Shown here in pieces: positions 1 through 6,816 of a stretch of DNA of 55,370 bases. The stretch covers positions 1 through 55,370 of the forward strand of contig JAFVXC010000002.1 in the NCBI GenBank assembly GCA_017501345.1, read 5' to 3'. The DNA is from Clostridia bacterium. Its GTDB lineage: Bacteria; Bacillota_A; Clostridia; Oscillospirales; CAG-272. The notes beneath the pieces were generated by a model. It was not told the origin of the DNA and searched no databases. It saw only the letters and a program-made list of their open reading frames with translations. The position numbers and the translations under genes are program-made. Position 1 is the first letter of the stretch; every line of letters starts with the position of its first letter.

Positions 1-63
1 CCCCAGGAGCGCAACATCATTATGCAGGCTTGCGAGATCCTTCGTCAGAAGTACGGAAGATAA
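1..63 (+). CDS. C-terminal tail of an unidentified gene (partial)
   Basis: Frame 1 is open from the window edge to a TAA at 61-63 and encodes about 20 residues ending in EILRQKYGR. Codon choice (ATC, CAG, AAG, GAG) matches the GC-rich third positions of the chromosomal genes to the right, so this frame is preferred. The helical, charged tail is not enough to name a family. Frame 2 is also open, to a TAG at 206-208 just before a hairpin; its part after base 58 has host-like codons, so an overlapping gene or a frameshift cannot be excluded. Confidence 0.35.
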   Translation, partial: PQERNIIMQACEILRQKYGR

Positions 64-212
64 CGCAGATCCTGCAGAGCTTCTGCTCAGCCTCTTCGTT
101 CGCCTCGCGGAGTCTCTCGTGATCGTGAACCCCGCTCTCCTCGCGCTGAACCGCGCGTGGGGCGTGCTGTGCTTCCTCGCAAGGCTCTTCGGAGGACGGA
201 GAGAATAGGAAA

Positions 213-252
213 AGATCCCCCATCATCACGCTACGGCGCGGTGGTGGGGGAT
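213..252. other. Imperfect inverted repeat
   Basis: GATCCCCCATCATCAC at the left pairs, with wobble pairs, with GTGGTGGGGGAT at the right. It lies just after the alternative frame-2 stop at 208. It may be a weak terminator of the upstream rightward gene, but no T-tract follows on the plus strand. Confidence 0.35.
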
Positions 253-281
253 AAAAACCTCCGAGGCAAATACCTCGGAGG
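252..281 (-). terminator. Rho-independent terminator of the XRE-DUF6514 operon
   Basis: CCTCCGAGG (258-266) and CCTCGGAGG (273-281) form a perfect 9-bp stem with a 6-base loop. Read on the minus strand the stem is followed by TTTTTAT. It lies about 90 bases past the end of the DUF6514 gene. Confidence 0.75.
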
Positions 282-373
282 AAAGCAGGGAAGTCTGTGT
301 TGGGGATGTCCTTTCGTCAAATTTTTTTGATTGTCTATGTGAAATTTTCTTCTGCTTTTTTGATGGTTTGGTG

Positions 374-613
374 TTAGCTTGTGAGGAAATCCTCTACCGC
401 ATCTTCAAGATGAATGGTAGAAAGCCCCAGGCGATTGCACGACAGAACGAGCTCGGAGAGGGACTCTTTGTCCGTTGTGATGTCGTGTACGGAGGCAACG
501 ACTGTTGCCGTACCGTCCTCCTCGGCGTTGGCGTAAGCGGCGATCCCGTAGGAGACGCGGCGGTCCGATCCGAGAGAGTAGATCTCTTCTGTGATTCCAT
601 AGGTGATGTTCAT
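374..613 (-). CDS. DUF6514 family protein
   Basis: This 79-residue protein begins MNITYGITEEIYSL and looks like the DUF6514 family of small Clostridia proteins. The sequence shows no membrane segment or signal peptide, and the biochemical role is unknown. The family usually shows a beta-rich first half that carries the GSDRRVSYGIAAY stretch, and a helical second half; both are visible here. Its ATG overlaps the TGA of the XRE gene upstream (ATGA), so the two are translationally coupled. The operon ends at the hairpin at 252-281. The family call is from recollection of the pattern, not from a search. Confidence 0.65.
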   Translation of the reverse strand: MNITYGITEEIYSLGSDRRVSYGIAAYANAEEDGTATVVASVHDITTDKESLSELVLSCNRLGLSTIHLEDAVEDFLTS

Positions 614-879
614 AGCACTTTCATTTCCTCCTCATAGCATTTCGCGAATTTGTCTGTTACGCGGTCCAAAAATTGCTTTGGATCCTCCTGCATACTTAGG
701 AGCAGGGTTGCTGTTAGAGCTCCGCAGGCAGTGCGCCCGGCTTCAATGGAACAATAGGAGTTTTCTCCCATTTGCAGACGAATGCCCATTTCTTTTTGTG
801 TGAGCCCTAAACGATCTCTTGTTTCGATGGCAAGGTATCGAGACTCTTCTCCTAAAATCTTTTTGAATTCTTTACGCAT
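610..879 (-). CDS. XRE-type helix-turn-helix protein
   Basis: An 89-residue protein with a Cro/C1-type HTH at about residues 20-60: RDRLGLTQKEMGIRLQMGENSYCSIEAGR has the LTQ.EMG...M..N.YS.IE.G spacing of that fold. The C-terminal helix (CYEEEMKVL) could mediate dimerisation. A GGGAGAG site stands before the ATG. It is the first gene of a two-gene operon with the DUF6514 protein and probably regulates it or itself. The 167 bases upstream are AT-rich, and I find no convincing promoter there. Confidence 0.75.
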   Translation of the reverse strand: MRKEFKKILGEESRYLAIETRDRLGLTQKEMGIRLQMGENSYCSIEAGRTACGALTATLLLSMQEDPKQFLDRVTDKFAKCYEEEMKVL

Positions 880-1046
880 GATTTGATTTCTCTCCCAACA
901 CAGACGGAAGAAAATTTTATCAAGTAATTCGGCAGTATGAAATTATGTGAAACGGTGTTTCGACGGCTTTTAGCATTTTTCGCAAGAAATCCACTAAAAT
1001 GGACAAGACTGAACTTGACAAAAAGGTGGTTCTGTTGTAAAATAAG

Positions 1047-1078
1047 AAAAACCGATGAGTGAATACTCATCGGTTTTT
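1047..1078. terminator. Bidirectional terminator abutting the truncated catalase
   Basis: Two 14-bp arms, from AAAAACCGATGAGT (1047-1060) to ACTCATCGGTTTTT (1065-1078), pair perfectly around a GAAT loop, with A and T tracts on both sides. The catalase reading frame begins immediately after it, so the hairpin marks the breakpoint where the catalase 5' end was lost. Confidence 0.85.
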
Positions 1079-1405
1079 GCAGTTAGGTGGCCCTGACGGT
1101 GAGATCGGTGCTTCGATGCGCTATCTGCACCAGCGCTATTCCTGCCCGAATGATAAGATCACGGGGATCCTGACCGACGTCGGTACAGAGGAGCTCGCGC
1201 ATATGGAGATGGTCGCGGCGATCATCTATCAGCTCACACGGAATCTGTCGCAGGAGGAGATCGCCGGAACGCCCTTCGCTGCGTATTTCGTCGATCATAC
1301 GACGGGGATCTATCCCGTCGCCGCCTCGGGCGTGCCGTATGATATGAAGTATATCTCCTCAAAGGGCGATCTTCTGACAGATCTCCACGAGGATCTTGCG
1401 GCAGA
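1079..1405 (+). pseudogene. Manganese catalase (CotJC-type), left part of a split and 5'-truncated gene
   Basis: The translated frame runs QLGGPDGEIGASMRY, then GTEELAHMEM (two metal-ligand positions, Glu and His), then DLHEDLAA, matching residues of about 25 to 130 of the CotJC/Mn-catalase family. These are di-manganese enzymes that dismutate hydrogen peroxide, often in spore coats. The first 25 or so residues are missing: a terminator hairpin stands in their place and no ribosome binding site precedes the only in-frame start (GTG 1059, inside the hairpin). After GCAGA at 1401-1405 the frame leaves the family and runs into the mobile element. The rest of the gene is at 27487-27720 in the same orientation. 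Excision of the element would restore the frame exactly but not the missing start. Confidence 0.88.
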
Positions 1406-1427
1406 TGCTGCAATAACGCAAACGCAA
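1402..1427 (+). other. attL of the element
   Basis: The CAGA core at 1402-1405 is followed on the element side by the half-site ACGCAAACGCAA at 1416-1427. That half-site matches the reverse complement of the right-end half-site at 9 of 12 positions. The arrangement fits a large serine recombinase att site with a 2-base crossover (GA) inside CAGA. Confidence 0.65.
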
Positions 1428-1452
1428 CCTTTATCAAAAAATCACCGAAAAC

Positions 1453-1476
1453 CCTTGAAATACAAGGATTTTTCGC
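1453..1476 (+). repeat. Palindromic motif CCTTGAAATACAAGG plus TTTTTCGC, left copy
   Basis: A near-identical copy lies at 27421-27444 near the other end of the element, and a looser version (CCTTGTAATACAAG) lies at 5518-5531. The stem followed by T residues could act as a weak terminator, or could bind an element-encoded protein. Confidence 0.5.
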
Positions 1477-1620
1477 ACTTCGGCAAAACGCTTAAAAATT
1501 GCCATCCTGCTATCACATAAGAGCAACAACACGTAATTTTATCAAAATTTAGCTTAATTTATTAAAAAATCGATAAGGACAAGCTGTTTTCTTAAATGAC
1601 AATATTTTCTGAATATTCTA

Positions 1621-1649
1621 TTGATTTAAAGTGTTTTTTATGATATAAT
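1621..1649 (+). promoter_or_regulatory. Sigma-A promoter of the HTH gene
   Basis: TTGATT (1621-1626), a 17-base spacer and TATAAT (1644-1649). It lies 56 bases before the ATG of the HTH gene. The rest of 1409-1620 is AT-rich and I see no gene in it. Confidence 0.7.
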
Positions 1650-1705
1650 AATTGCGTAATTCATTACATCCCAAAATGAAGATTTTCGTTTATGGGAGGT
1701 AACAT

Positions 1706-1927
1706 ATGAATTACAAGCAAAAATTGGACAAACAAAAAGTTGGATTGAATCTGTACAGGCTAATCGATGAGTCAAACTACACGTACGAATACGTTGCAGA
1801 GTTTTTGATGCTTAGTTCACCTCGCGTTATTTACGAGTGGACAAAAGGGACAAAAATGCCGACCATTGAGAATCTTATGAATTTAGCCAATCTTTTTGAC
1901 GTTCGCATTGAGGACATCCTTTCGTAG
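1706..1927 (+). CDS. Small XRE-family HTH regulator
   Basis: A 73-residue protein that is almost entirely a Cro/C1-type HTH domain: YTYEYVAEFLMLSSPRVIYEW is the recognition region, followed by the family's G..MPTIENLMNLANLFDV signature. GGGAGG stands 7 bases before the ATG. It is the first gene inside the left end of the element, transcribed from its own promoter and closed by its own terminator, which overlaps its stop codon. A role as element regulator (for example of the recombinase or the neighbouring promoters) is likely but is inference. Confidence 0.85.
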   Translation: MNYKQKLDKQKVGLNLYRLIDESNYTYEYVAEFLMLSSPRVIYEWTKGTKMPTIENLMNLANLFDVRIEDILS

Positions 1928-1939
1928 GGTGTCCTTTTT
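1911..1939 (+). terminator. Terminator overlapping the stop of the HTH gene
   Basis: AGGACATCCT (1911-1920) pairs with AGGGTGTCCT (1926-1935) around TTCGT, followed by TTTTT. The left arm is the last coding sequence of the gene. Confidence 0.8.
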
Positions 1940-1983
1940 GTACTGTTGGTACATCGAAAACCTAATCAATTCGTGCTATAATA

Positions 1984-2013
1984 TTGACGAAGACAAATTT
2001 ATGTGCTATAATA
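1984..2013 (+). promoter_or_regulatory. Strong promoter of the structured leader RNA
   Basis: TTGACG (1984-1989), an 18-base spacer and TATAAT (2008-2013). The 13-base sequence GTGCTATAATATT occurs twice, at 1973-1985 and 2003-2015, 30 bases apart, so there may be two tandem -10 elements. Confidence 0.7.
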
Positions 2014-2019
2014 TTAGCG

Positions 2020-2264
2020 CATAAGAATATTCGGACGCGTATTGCCGAATTATGCCTATAAATTGTAAAGCCATTTGAAACTATAACCGATTTGATTGAT
2101 ATCCGCCATGCAGCGAACGCTACGCATCTTACGGACAATTCCTTAAGGTTCAATTGAAAATGTTTTGGTGGATGGGCTTGAAGATTAGAGTGGTATTGTG
2201 TCTTATGTATTCGCTTAATAATCAATTAAGCACGGGGACACTTTCTGCAGAGAGTGTCCCTTTC
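2020..2264 (+). ncRNA. Candidate structured non-coding RNA upstream of the HEPN-like gene
   Basis: About 245 bases run from the predicted start after the TATAAT at 2008-2013 to a terminator at 2235-2264, with no credible reading frame. Several helices are visible. ATTCGG (2029-2034) pairs with CCGAAT (2045-2050). A compound stem pairs TCCG (2102-2105) with CGGA (2132-2135), ATGC (2108-2111) with GCAT (2124-2127), and AGCG (2112-2115) with CGCT (2118-2121). It could be a free small RNA, an attenuated leader of the gene at 2281, or the RNA partner of a toxin. I do not recognise a known RNA family. Confidence 0.45.
2235..2264 (+). terminator. Terminator or attenuator before the 324-residue gene
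   Basis: GGGACACT (2235-2242) pairs with AGTGTCCC (2253-2260) and is followed by TTTCTTT. It stands between the RNA candidate and the ribosome binding site at about 2270, so expression of the next gene would depend on read-through. Confidence 0.75.
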
Positions 2265-2280
2265 TTTATGGGAGAAGATT

Positions 2281-3255
2281 ATGAAAAAAGAAAGAAAAAA
2301 CAGACATTGTAATCAAGTTTCTTACGACGAGTATCCTTTTGAAGATACCCGTTATTATGGATTGTGGGTTTCCGGGCGCAGAGAAAGCTTGCAAGTGAAG
2401 ATTGATCCAAAGCGTTTTCAAAAAGCTAACGGCATAGACTTCACCCCGGAACAACTGCTGGTGATCAACAAAAGAAAGAGCCAATACTTTCATCCTGCAA
2501 AGCGTTCAAGGCAGGATTACTGTTGCCATGCTTTTGTAGACGAATTATCGGCTATCAAATCCGATTGGGAGAATAATTTCAAAAAACATATAGAGCTAAC
2601 GACCAAAAGCATTCAAAAGCCTCGTAAACTATATGCGAGTGATTATTTTAATCTTCAAGCAGGAATCTCCGGTGTAAATTCAGCAAGCAGATGGGCTGAA
2701 ATACAAAATTATCGCAACGAATATGAATATCAAGAAAAAATATATGAGCTCGTTCATGGTATCTATTCGCAATTCATTCAGCAAATGGCCTCCAGAATCG
2801 AGGCGGTTACCGTTAGGATTCTTACCGATAAAGGAATGATCGAAGATCGTTTTGACCGAAATATTCTATATGGCGGAATAAACAACGATACACCTGTGCG
2901 CCGACTTCCTCATTTTTCGAGTCACGATAAGCTTTACTGTATTTGGAACTTTGTTAAACACAACAGCATTTCCACATACAAAACACTCAAAGAACGTTTT
3001 CCTGATGTTGTTATAAACCAAGATTTTAAGCAAGGTGATAATGCCCTCTATTATGTAAATTTTTCGGAAGAACTCATTTTAGAACTCATTGACGGATTAA
3101 CGGAGTTTTTCAAAGAATATTGCCAATTGATGTTTGGAGAAGATTATGCGCAAGCTCAATGGAATTACTGTGACTATTTTTTAGATATAGTAAGAGATAA
3201 TATTGAGATGATCACGAATCCGTTAGGGTTATCGTGGTGGGATGAGTTGGATTGA
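2281..3255 (+). CDS. HEPN-like protein of unknown function (324 aa)
   Basis: The start ATG at 2281 follows GGGAG at a normal distance; an in-frame ATG at 2254 lies inside the upstream terminator and is less likely. The protein is soluble and mostly helical. Near residue 235 it has WNFVKHN, which resembles the N-x3-H core of HEPN ribonuclease-fold domains, although the usual Arg before the Asn is Trp here, so catalytic activity is doubtful. The gene follows a promoter, a structured leader and a terminator, the layout of toxins controlled by an RNA antitoxin (type III) and of Abi proteins that travel with a non-coding RNA. I do not recognise the family. A defence or toxin role is inference from the context. 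Confidence 0.7.
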   Translation: MKKERKNRHCNQVSYDEYPFEDTRYYGLWVSGRRESLQVKIDPKRFQKANGIDFTPEQLLVINKRKSQYFHPAKRSRQDYCCHAFVDELSAIKSDWENNFKKHIELTTKSIQKPRKLYASDYFNLQAGISGVNSASRWAEIQNYRNEYEYQEKIYELVHGIYSQFIQQMASRIEAVTVRILTDKGMIEDRFDRNILYGGINNDTPVRRLPHFSSHDKLYCIWNFVKHNSISTYKTLKERFPDVVINQDFKQGDNALYYVNFSEELILELIDGLTEFFKEYCQLMFGEDYAQAQWNYCDYFLDIVRDNIEMITNPLGLSWWDELD

Positions 3256-3327
3256 ACCGTCGGTACATTGTTTTTTATCTTTCGCACTGTATAATATGAT
3301 TATCAACATACACTTGGGAGGAACTGC

Positions 3328-3519
3328 ATGATGAAAAATCCAATTTGGGATATAGATGACGGAGATTTTATGTTTCGTACATCTGACAATATGGCGATTG
3401 ATTCCGACGGACATATGATGATGCGAATGTCAGACAATATGGCAATGGATATGGATAGCGGAGATATTCATTTCACATCATCGTGGAACCGAGATCAAGA
3501 TGATAAAGAAGACGATTAA
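3328..3519 (+). CDS. Small acidic Met/Asp-rich protein (63 aa)
   Basis: GGGAGG stands before a doubled ATG. The sequence is strongly acidic and carries an internal duplication: the phrase SDNMAIDSDGHMMMR is followed by MSDNMAMDMDSGDIHF. It has no membrane segment. The duplication suggests a repeat-built strand structure. It is followed after 18 bases by the Asn-rich gene, with its own AAAGGAG site, so the two form a unit. The function is unknown. Confidence 0.6.
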   Translation: MMKNPIWDIDDGDFMFRTSDNMAIDSDGHMMMRMSDNMAMDMDSGDIHFTSSWNRDQDDKEDD

Positions 3520-3537
3520 CTGAAAGGAGATCATATT

Positions 3538-3723
3538 ATGAGCAAAGGTAAAGGCGTGTCCGAAAATACTCATTCCCGTAGTCAACTCAACCACTACGCG
3601 AACCAAAACAACCCTAATAATTCTGCGAATAGAGCAAACAACAATAATCGCTCCAATCAAATGAATTCGAATAACAGTGCCTATCAGCAAAGCCGTGGCG
3701 GAAACGGTAAAAAAGGAAAATAA
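3538..3723 (+). CDS. Small Asn-rich basic protein (61 aa)
   Basis: It begins MSKGKGVSENTHSRSQLNHY and continues with a low-complexity region of Asn, Ser, Arg and Gln, ending GGNGKKGK. GAAAGGAG stands before the ATG. Short proteins with the ENTHSR.QLNHYANQ.NPNN pattern recur in Clostridia, in my recollection without an established function. The composition (disordered, basic) would suit nucleic-acid binding or a spore protein, which is speculation. A strong bidirectional terminator follows directly. Confidence 0.65.
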   Translation: MSKGKGVSENTHSRSQLNHYANQNNPNNSANRANNNNRSNQMNSNNSAYQQSRGGNGKKGK

Positions 3724-3728
3724 ATACG

Positions 3729-3766
3729 AAAAGAGGGCTGACGAAACAAATCGTCAGCCCTCTTTT
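3729..3766. terminator. Bidirectional terminator
   Basis: AAAAGAGGGCTGACGA (3729-3744) pairs perfectly with TCGTCAGCCCTCTTTT (3751-3766). It separates the rightward small-protein pair from the leftward catalase gene. Confidence 0.9.
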
Positions 3767-3773
3767 GATACTA

Positions 3774-4436
3774 TTACTTAAACGACGGCGCATGAGTTTC
3801 ACCCGTCGCAAACGTGTTCGGTCCGGGGTTCGACATAGAAAAATACATCTTTGCCGCTTTGGTCGTGCCGAAATCACGGTTTGAGCCCGTTTCCTGTACC
3901 TTATTGAAAGCATCACGGAACATCTGATTGTGCGCCTCCTCGCGATTGAGAAGAAAATCTATGGTTTCGCGTACCTTCTTGTCCTCGATCTGACGGTAGA
4001 GATATTCGTAAACAACCTTGGCTCTCTGCTCGGACGCAATGTTGGAGAGCAGATCGGCGCACAGGTCACCCGTGACGGTCACGTAATCCGCCGTCCAGGA
4101 GTAGCCCGAGGAATTGATAAGCCCGGGATTGAGTCCAAGCAGAACGTGGGTCTGCACCTCGCCCGCTTGCACCTTCGTGGCGTCCACGTCGTGACCGTTG
4201 AGCAGATTGATGGTCTGCGCTACCATTTCCATATGCCCCAGCTCCTCGGCGGCAATATCAAGGAACAGATCCTTGATCTCGGGATCTTTGATGCGAAAGC
4301 TCTGTGACATATACTGCATTGCCGCCTTGAGCTCTCCGTTGCCGCCGCCAAGCTGCTCCTGAAGCAAAACCGCGTATTGCGGATTCGGTCGCTCCACCTC
4401 TACGGGATGAAATAACATTTTTTCGTGTTTGAACAT
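3774..4436 (-). CDS. Manganese catalase, CotJC-like (intact paralogue in the element)
   Basis: This 220-residue ferritin-like four-helix protein has the family's metal-ligand pattern: Glu in NGELKAAMQY, Glu and His in AAEELGHMEM, Glu in IASEQRAK, and Glu and His in NREEAHNQMF. It would dismutate hydrogen peroxide at a di-manganese centre. Length and ends (MFKHEKMLFHPVEVERPNP at the start) are complete, unlike the split host gene it resembles. GGAGG precedes the ATG. It is alone in its transcription unit. CotJC proteins are spore-coat components in other Firmicutes; here it may be a vegetative peroxide defence. It is a clearly diverged family member, not a recent copy of the broken host gene. 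Confidence 0.88.
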   Translation of the reverse strand: MFKHEKMLFHPVEVERPNPQYAVLLQEQLGGGNGELKAAMQYMSQSFRIKDPEIKDLFLDIAAEELGHMEMVAQTINLLNGHDVDATKVQAGEVQTHVLLGLNPGLINSSGYSWTADYVTVTGDLCADLLSNIASEQRAKVVYEYLYRQIEDKKVRETIDFLLNREEAHNQMFRDAFNKVQETGSNRDFGTTKAAKMYFSMSNPGPNTFATGETHAPSFK

Positions 4437-4686
4437 ATATACCTCCGTTTTTTGTTTTCACCGTTATTATTTCCCAAAACGAATGAGAATATATGGTCGA
4501 AGGTATAAAATTACAAAAAACAATATTACTCTGAATTGTCTGCCCATTGCAAATAACTGTATCACGAGTTACTAACTTACGAGTTTGTTTTATCGCAAAA
4601 CGCCTCAAATATCAAAATTTTTTCGGATTTTTTCAAAATATTTTCAAATGGTACGAAATTGGCACAGTATTGGCACGATATTGCTA

Positions 4687-4715
4687 TTGCGCTAACATTC
4701 CTTATATGTTATAAT
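4687..4715 (+). promoter_or_regulatory. Promoter of the 234-residue gene
   Basis: TTGCGC (4687-4692), 17 bases, TATAAT (4710-4715). The 250 bases between the catalase start and here are AT-rich and contain no gene. Confidence 0.65.
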
Positions 4716-4722
4716 ATGTATA

Positions 4723-4739
4723 GTGGTAAAGTATACCAC
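4723..4739. promoter_or_regulatory. Operator-like inverted repeat GTGGTA-N5-TACCAC
   Basis: A 6-bp perfect inverted repeat lies at the expected transcription start, between the -10 box and the ribosome binding site of the gene at 4759. This is a typical position for repressor binding. Confidence 0.55.
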
Positions 4740-4758
4740 AAACAAAGAAAGGAGATTT

Positions 4759-5463
4759 ATGAAACTAACAAAAGAACAAACACAAGAAATTTTGAAAACC
4801 ATTGACAAGGTGGAACGACAAACAGAAGATTTCACCTTAACACTCAGAAGAGCACGACGGGCAATCGAAATGAACGATCAATCTGCAACGGAGCTATTAC
4901 TTACGGCATACGAACAGAAAGAAAGGTCAACGTTGCTATGCCGTGCTCTTCCTATTTACTACCCCGAACCTTTGATGCGGAAGAAAATAACGAAAGCATT
5001 GACCGATGCCGCCTCTGCCAAATGCGGTTACACAGAAGATGGATGGTTTTGCGCGGTCATTCCTGCACTGCTACCAAAGAAGAGAAACAGCTCTACCTGC
5101 TACATAAAGGAAATTATGTATGCTTCGTTAGAGCGTTTTTTTATGGACAAGCCGATACGGAGGTTTGGAAAATGTACCGTCATATTTCGGCACGTCTACA
5201 ACAGAGATAATCCCAAAAGAGCTTGGCGCGATCACGACAACATTGAGATCAAGACGGTCATAGACGCGATTGCGCTGTTCGTGATGGAGGACGATTCGCC
5301 TCACGTGTGCCAGCACTTCTATTGCAGTGCCGAGGGAGATTGCGATAGAACCGAAGTGTACGTAGTTCCGCAAGAGGAGTTCCTGATGTGGTGTAAAATG
5401 CAACCCTTTATCTCCGATAACGGACTGAAATTGTACGATTCACCACCTCAAAAACAGGTGTAA
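4759..5463 (+). CDS. Accessory protein, possibly DUF6100-like (234 aa)
   Basis: AAAGGAG precedes the ATG at 4759; an in-frame GTG at 4723 lies within the operator and is rejected. The first 50 residues are helical (TQEILKTIDKVERQTEDF) and could form a coiled coil. The remainder is mixed alpha/beta with several Cys residues. In pattern and length it recalls the DUF6100 proteins of Clostridia integrative elements, a weak call made from memory. It has no signal peptide or membrane segment. It probably belongs to the maintenance genes of the element rather than to the defence cargo. Confidence 0.6.
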   Translation: MKLTKEQTQEILKTIDKVERQTEDFTLTLRRARRAIEMNDQSATELLLTAYEQKERSTLLCRALPIYYPEPLMRKKITKALTDAASAKCGYTEDGWFCAVIPALLPKKRNSSTCYIKEIMYASLERFFMDKPIRRFGKCTVIFRHVYNRDNPKRAWRDHDNIEIKTVIDAIALFVMEDDSPHVCQHFYCSAEGDCDRTEVYVVPQEEFLMWCKMQPFISDNGLKLYDSPPQKQV

Positions 5464-5509
5464 AAACAGCGGTTTTTCGCCAAAAATTTTTTGCACCTTT
5501 TTTCAAAGC

Positions 5510-5593
5510 CGAAAAGTCCTTGTAATACAAGAGCTTTTCGCATATTTAAGAGAGAAAATCCGACGTTGTATCAAACTAAGACGTCGGATTTTT
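5510..5593 (+). terminator. Double hairpin terminator
   Basis: The first hairpin pairs CGAAAAG (5510-5516) with CTTTTCG (5534-5540), with an inner CTTG/CAAG. The second pairs AAATCCGACGT (5556-5566) with ACGTCGGATTT (5581-5591) and ends in TTTTT. The second is the stronger terminator. No gene lies between 5464 and 5638. Confidence 0.75.
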
Positions 5594-5638
5594 CATTTCA
5601 CCATTTATTGTTCATTAAAGAAAGGAGATAAACAAATC

Positions 5639-6775
5639 ATGACAAAAACAATGAAAAAAGACAGCCAACTTTACCGCCTAATCAGCCTATTATCCGTATG
5701 TGGCGAATACCCTGTGCGCTCTTTACACCTGCTCGGAAATAAACGTATGTATCGAAAATTGGTGGATGAGTGTATGCAGCCGCTGACCGTTCGCAATCCC
5801 GAAACCGCGGAAGCGATCTCGCTTCCGCGGCTCTTTAACCTCTGCGGCAAAGGCAGACTAAAATCAATTCGTCTATACAGTGGCGCCCTCCCAATCTTAA
5901 AATGGATCGACGAGGGCGAGTACTACGACATCATTTCAAACGGACATAATATGCCGATGAACGACCAACACCTTGACCGCAACCATCGTGTTGCCGAGGT
6001 TCTCGCCGTATGCAGAGATGCCAGCATCGAGATCTTCCCCCACAATCTTCCCAATTTTCAAAGAGACGAGTTTGACAGAATCATCCCGCTCCGTCAACCG
6101 TTCTTTATGCCAAGTAGAATGTTAAAATGGTTTGGTGGAGACGATGCAGCCAACAAAACCAATTTCACACGTTTGGTCGGTACTTTGTTTATTGGCGAGA
6201 CAGATTATTATGTTTATAATACTCGGTACACCCCGATGAAGTGGTCTGGGTCGGGAGAAATCAAGGCAAAGATCAATGTAAGAACTCTTTTGCAAAAACC
6301 GCCCTTTCATGAAGCCTATTCAATGCTATTTGCCGATTCGGGCGAAATTGCAATGGATGCATATTTAGCAACTCATAAAATAAAAAATTCCAACTATCAT
6401 TTTGATCAAATATTTGATAAAACACATTTTATTCCTTTGAACGAATATGGTGCGAGATTTCTACGCTTCTTCACCGTTATAGGGTGGCATAATTATTTTA
6501 AAAAGTTACTTCTGGAGTTAGACGAACTTCCCAAGTATGGATATTACGATCACGATGATTATACTGACGGTGTTTATTCTTTGGTATGGTTGGACGGTGA
6601 TCTGCGTCGTCTGTGGGCTGCTTCTGAATTGAAAGGTAATTTTTGTGTATATTGTTTCGATTGGCAGAAAGATTTTGTGAGAAATTTTTTAGGGGAGAAT
6701 GTAGAAATATTAACGGTGAATTTTGATAAAGTTGAGCAATTACTATTTAAATCTGAAAAGGAAGAAAGCGAATGA
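5639..6775 (+). CDS. Winged-helix-like accessory protein (378 aa)
   Basis: AAAGGAG lies 13 bases before the ATG at 5639, and a second in-frame ATG at 5651 is possible. The N-terminus (QLYRLISLLSVCGEYPVRSLHLLG) reads like a winged-helix domain, and the general layout recalls the replication-relaxation or mobilisation-accessory proteins carried by Firmicutes elements. The C-terminal 150 residues are rich in aromatic residues and may form a nuclease-like or ligand-binding fold. No catalytic motif is evident. It ends in a hairpin that also terminates the convergent nuclease operon. The assignment to element maintenance is tentative. Confidence 0.6.
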   Translation: MTKTMKKDSQLYRLISLLSVCGEYPVRSLHLLGNKRMYRKLVDECMQPLTVRNPETAEAISLPRLFNLCGKGRLKSIRLYSGALPILKWIDEGEYYDIISNGHNMPMNDQHLDRNHRVAEVLAVCRDASIEIFPHNLPNFQRDEFDRIIPLRQPFFMPSRMLKWFGGDDAANKTNFTRLVGTLFIGETDYYVYNTRYTPMKWSGSGEIKAKINVRTLLQKPPFHEAYSMLFADSGEIAMDAYLATHKIKNSNYHFDQIFDKTHFIPLNEYGARFLRFFTVIGWHNYFKKLLLELDELPKYGYYDHDDYTDGVYSLVWLDGDLRRLWAASELKGNFCVYCFDWQKDFVRNFLGENVEILTVNFDKVEQLLFKSEKEESE

Positions 6776-6788
6776 TTCGCTTTCTTCC
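6760..6788. terminator. Bidirectional terminator across a stop codon
   Basis: GGAAGAAAGCGAA (6760-6772) pairs with TTCGCTTTCTTCC (6776-6788). The loop is the TGA stop of the rightward gene. It also ends the leftward dnd operon 28 bases beyond the nuclease gene. Confidence 0.75.
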
Positions 6789-6816
6789 TCAACATACATC
6801 CATATTGCTGTAATAA

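Noticed and set aside
2..208. Frame-2 reading frame ending at TAG 206-208
   Set aside because: Its first 58 bases use codons unlike the host and it has no ATG. It is mentioned as an alternative under the first feature only.
1059..1520. Complete 153-residue gene starting at GTG 1059
   Set aside because: The start lies inside a terminator hairpin without a ribosome binding site, and the last 38 residues are element sequence. It is a truncated catalase.
4660..4690. Possible sigma-54 promoter TTGGCACGATATTGCT
   Set aside because: The distance between the GG and GC pairs is 9 bases instead of 10, there is no bacterial enhancer-binding gene nearby, and a good sigma-A promoter follows at 4687-4715.
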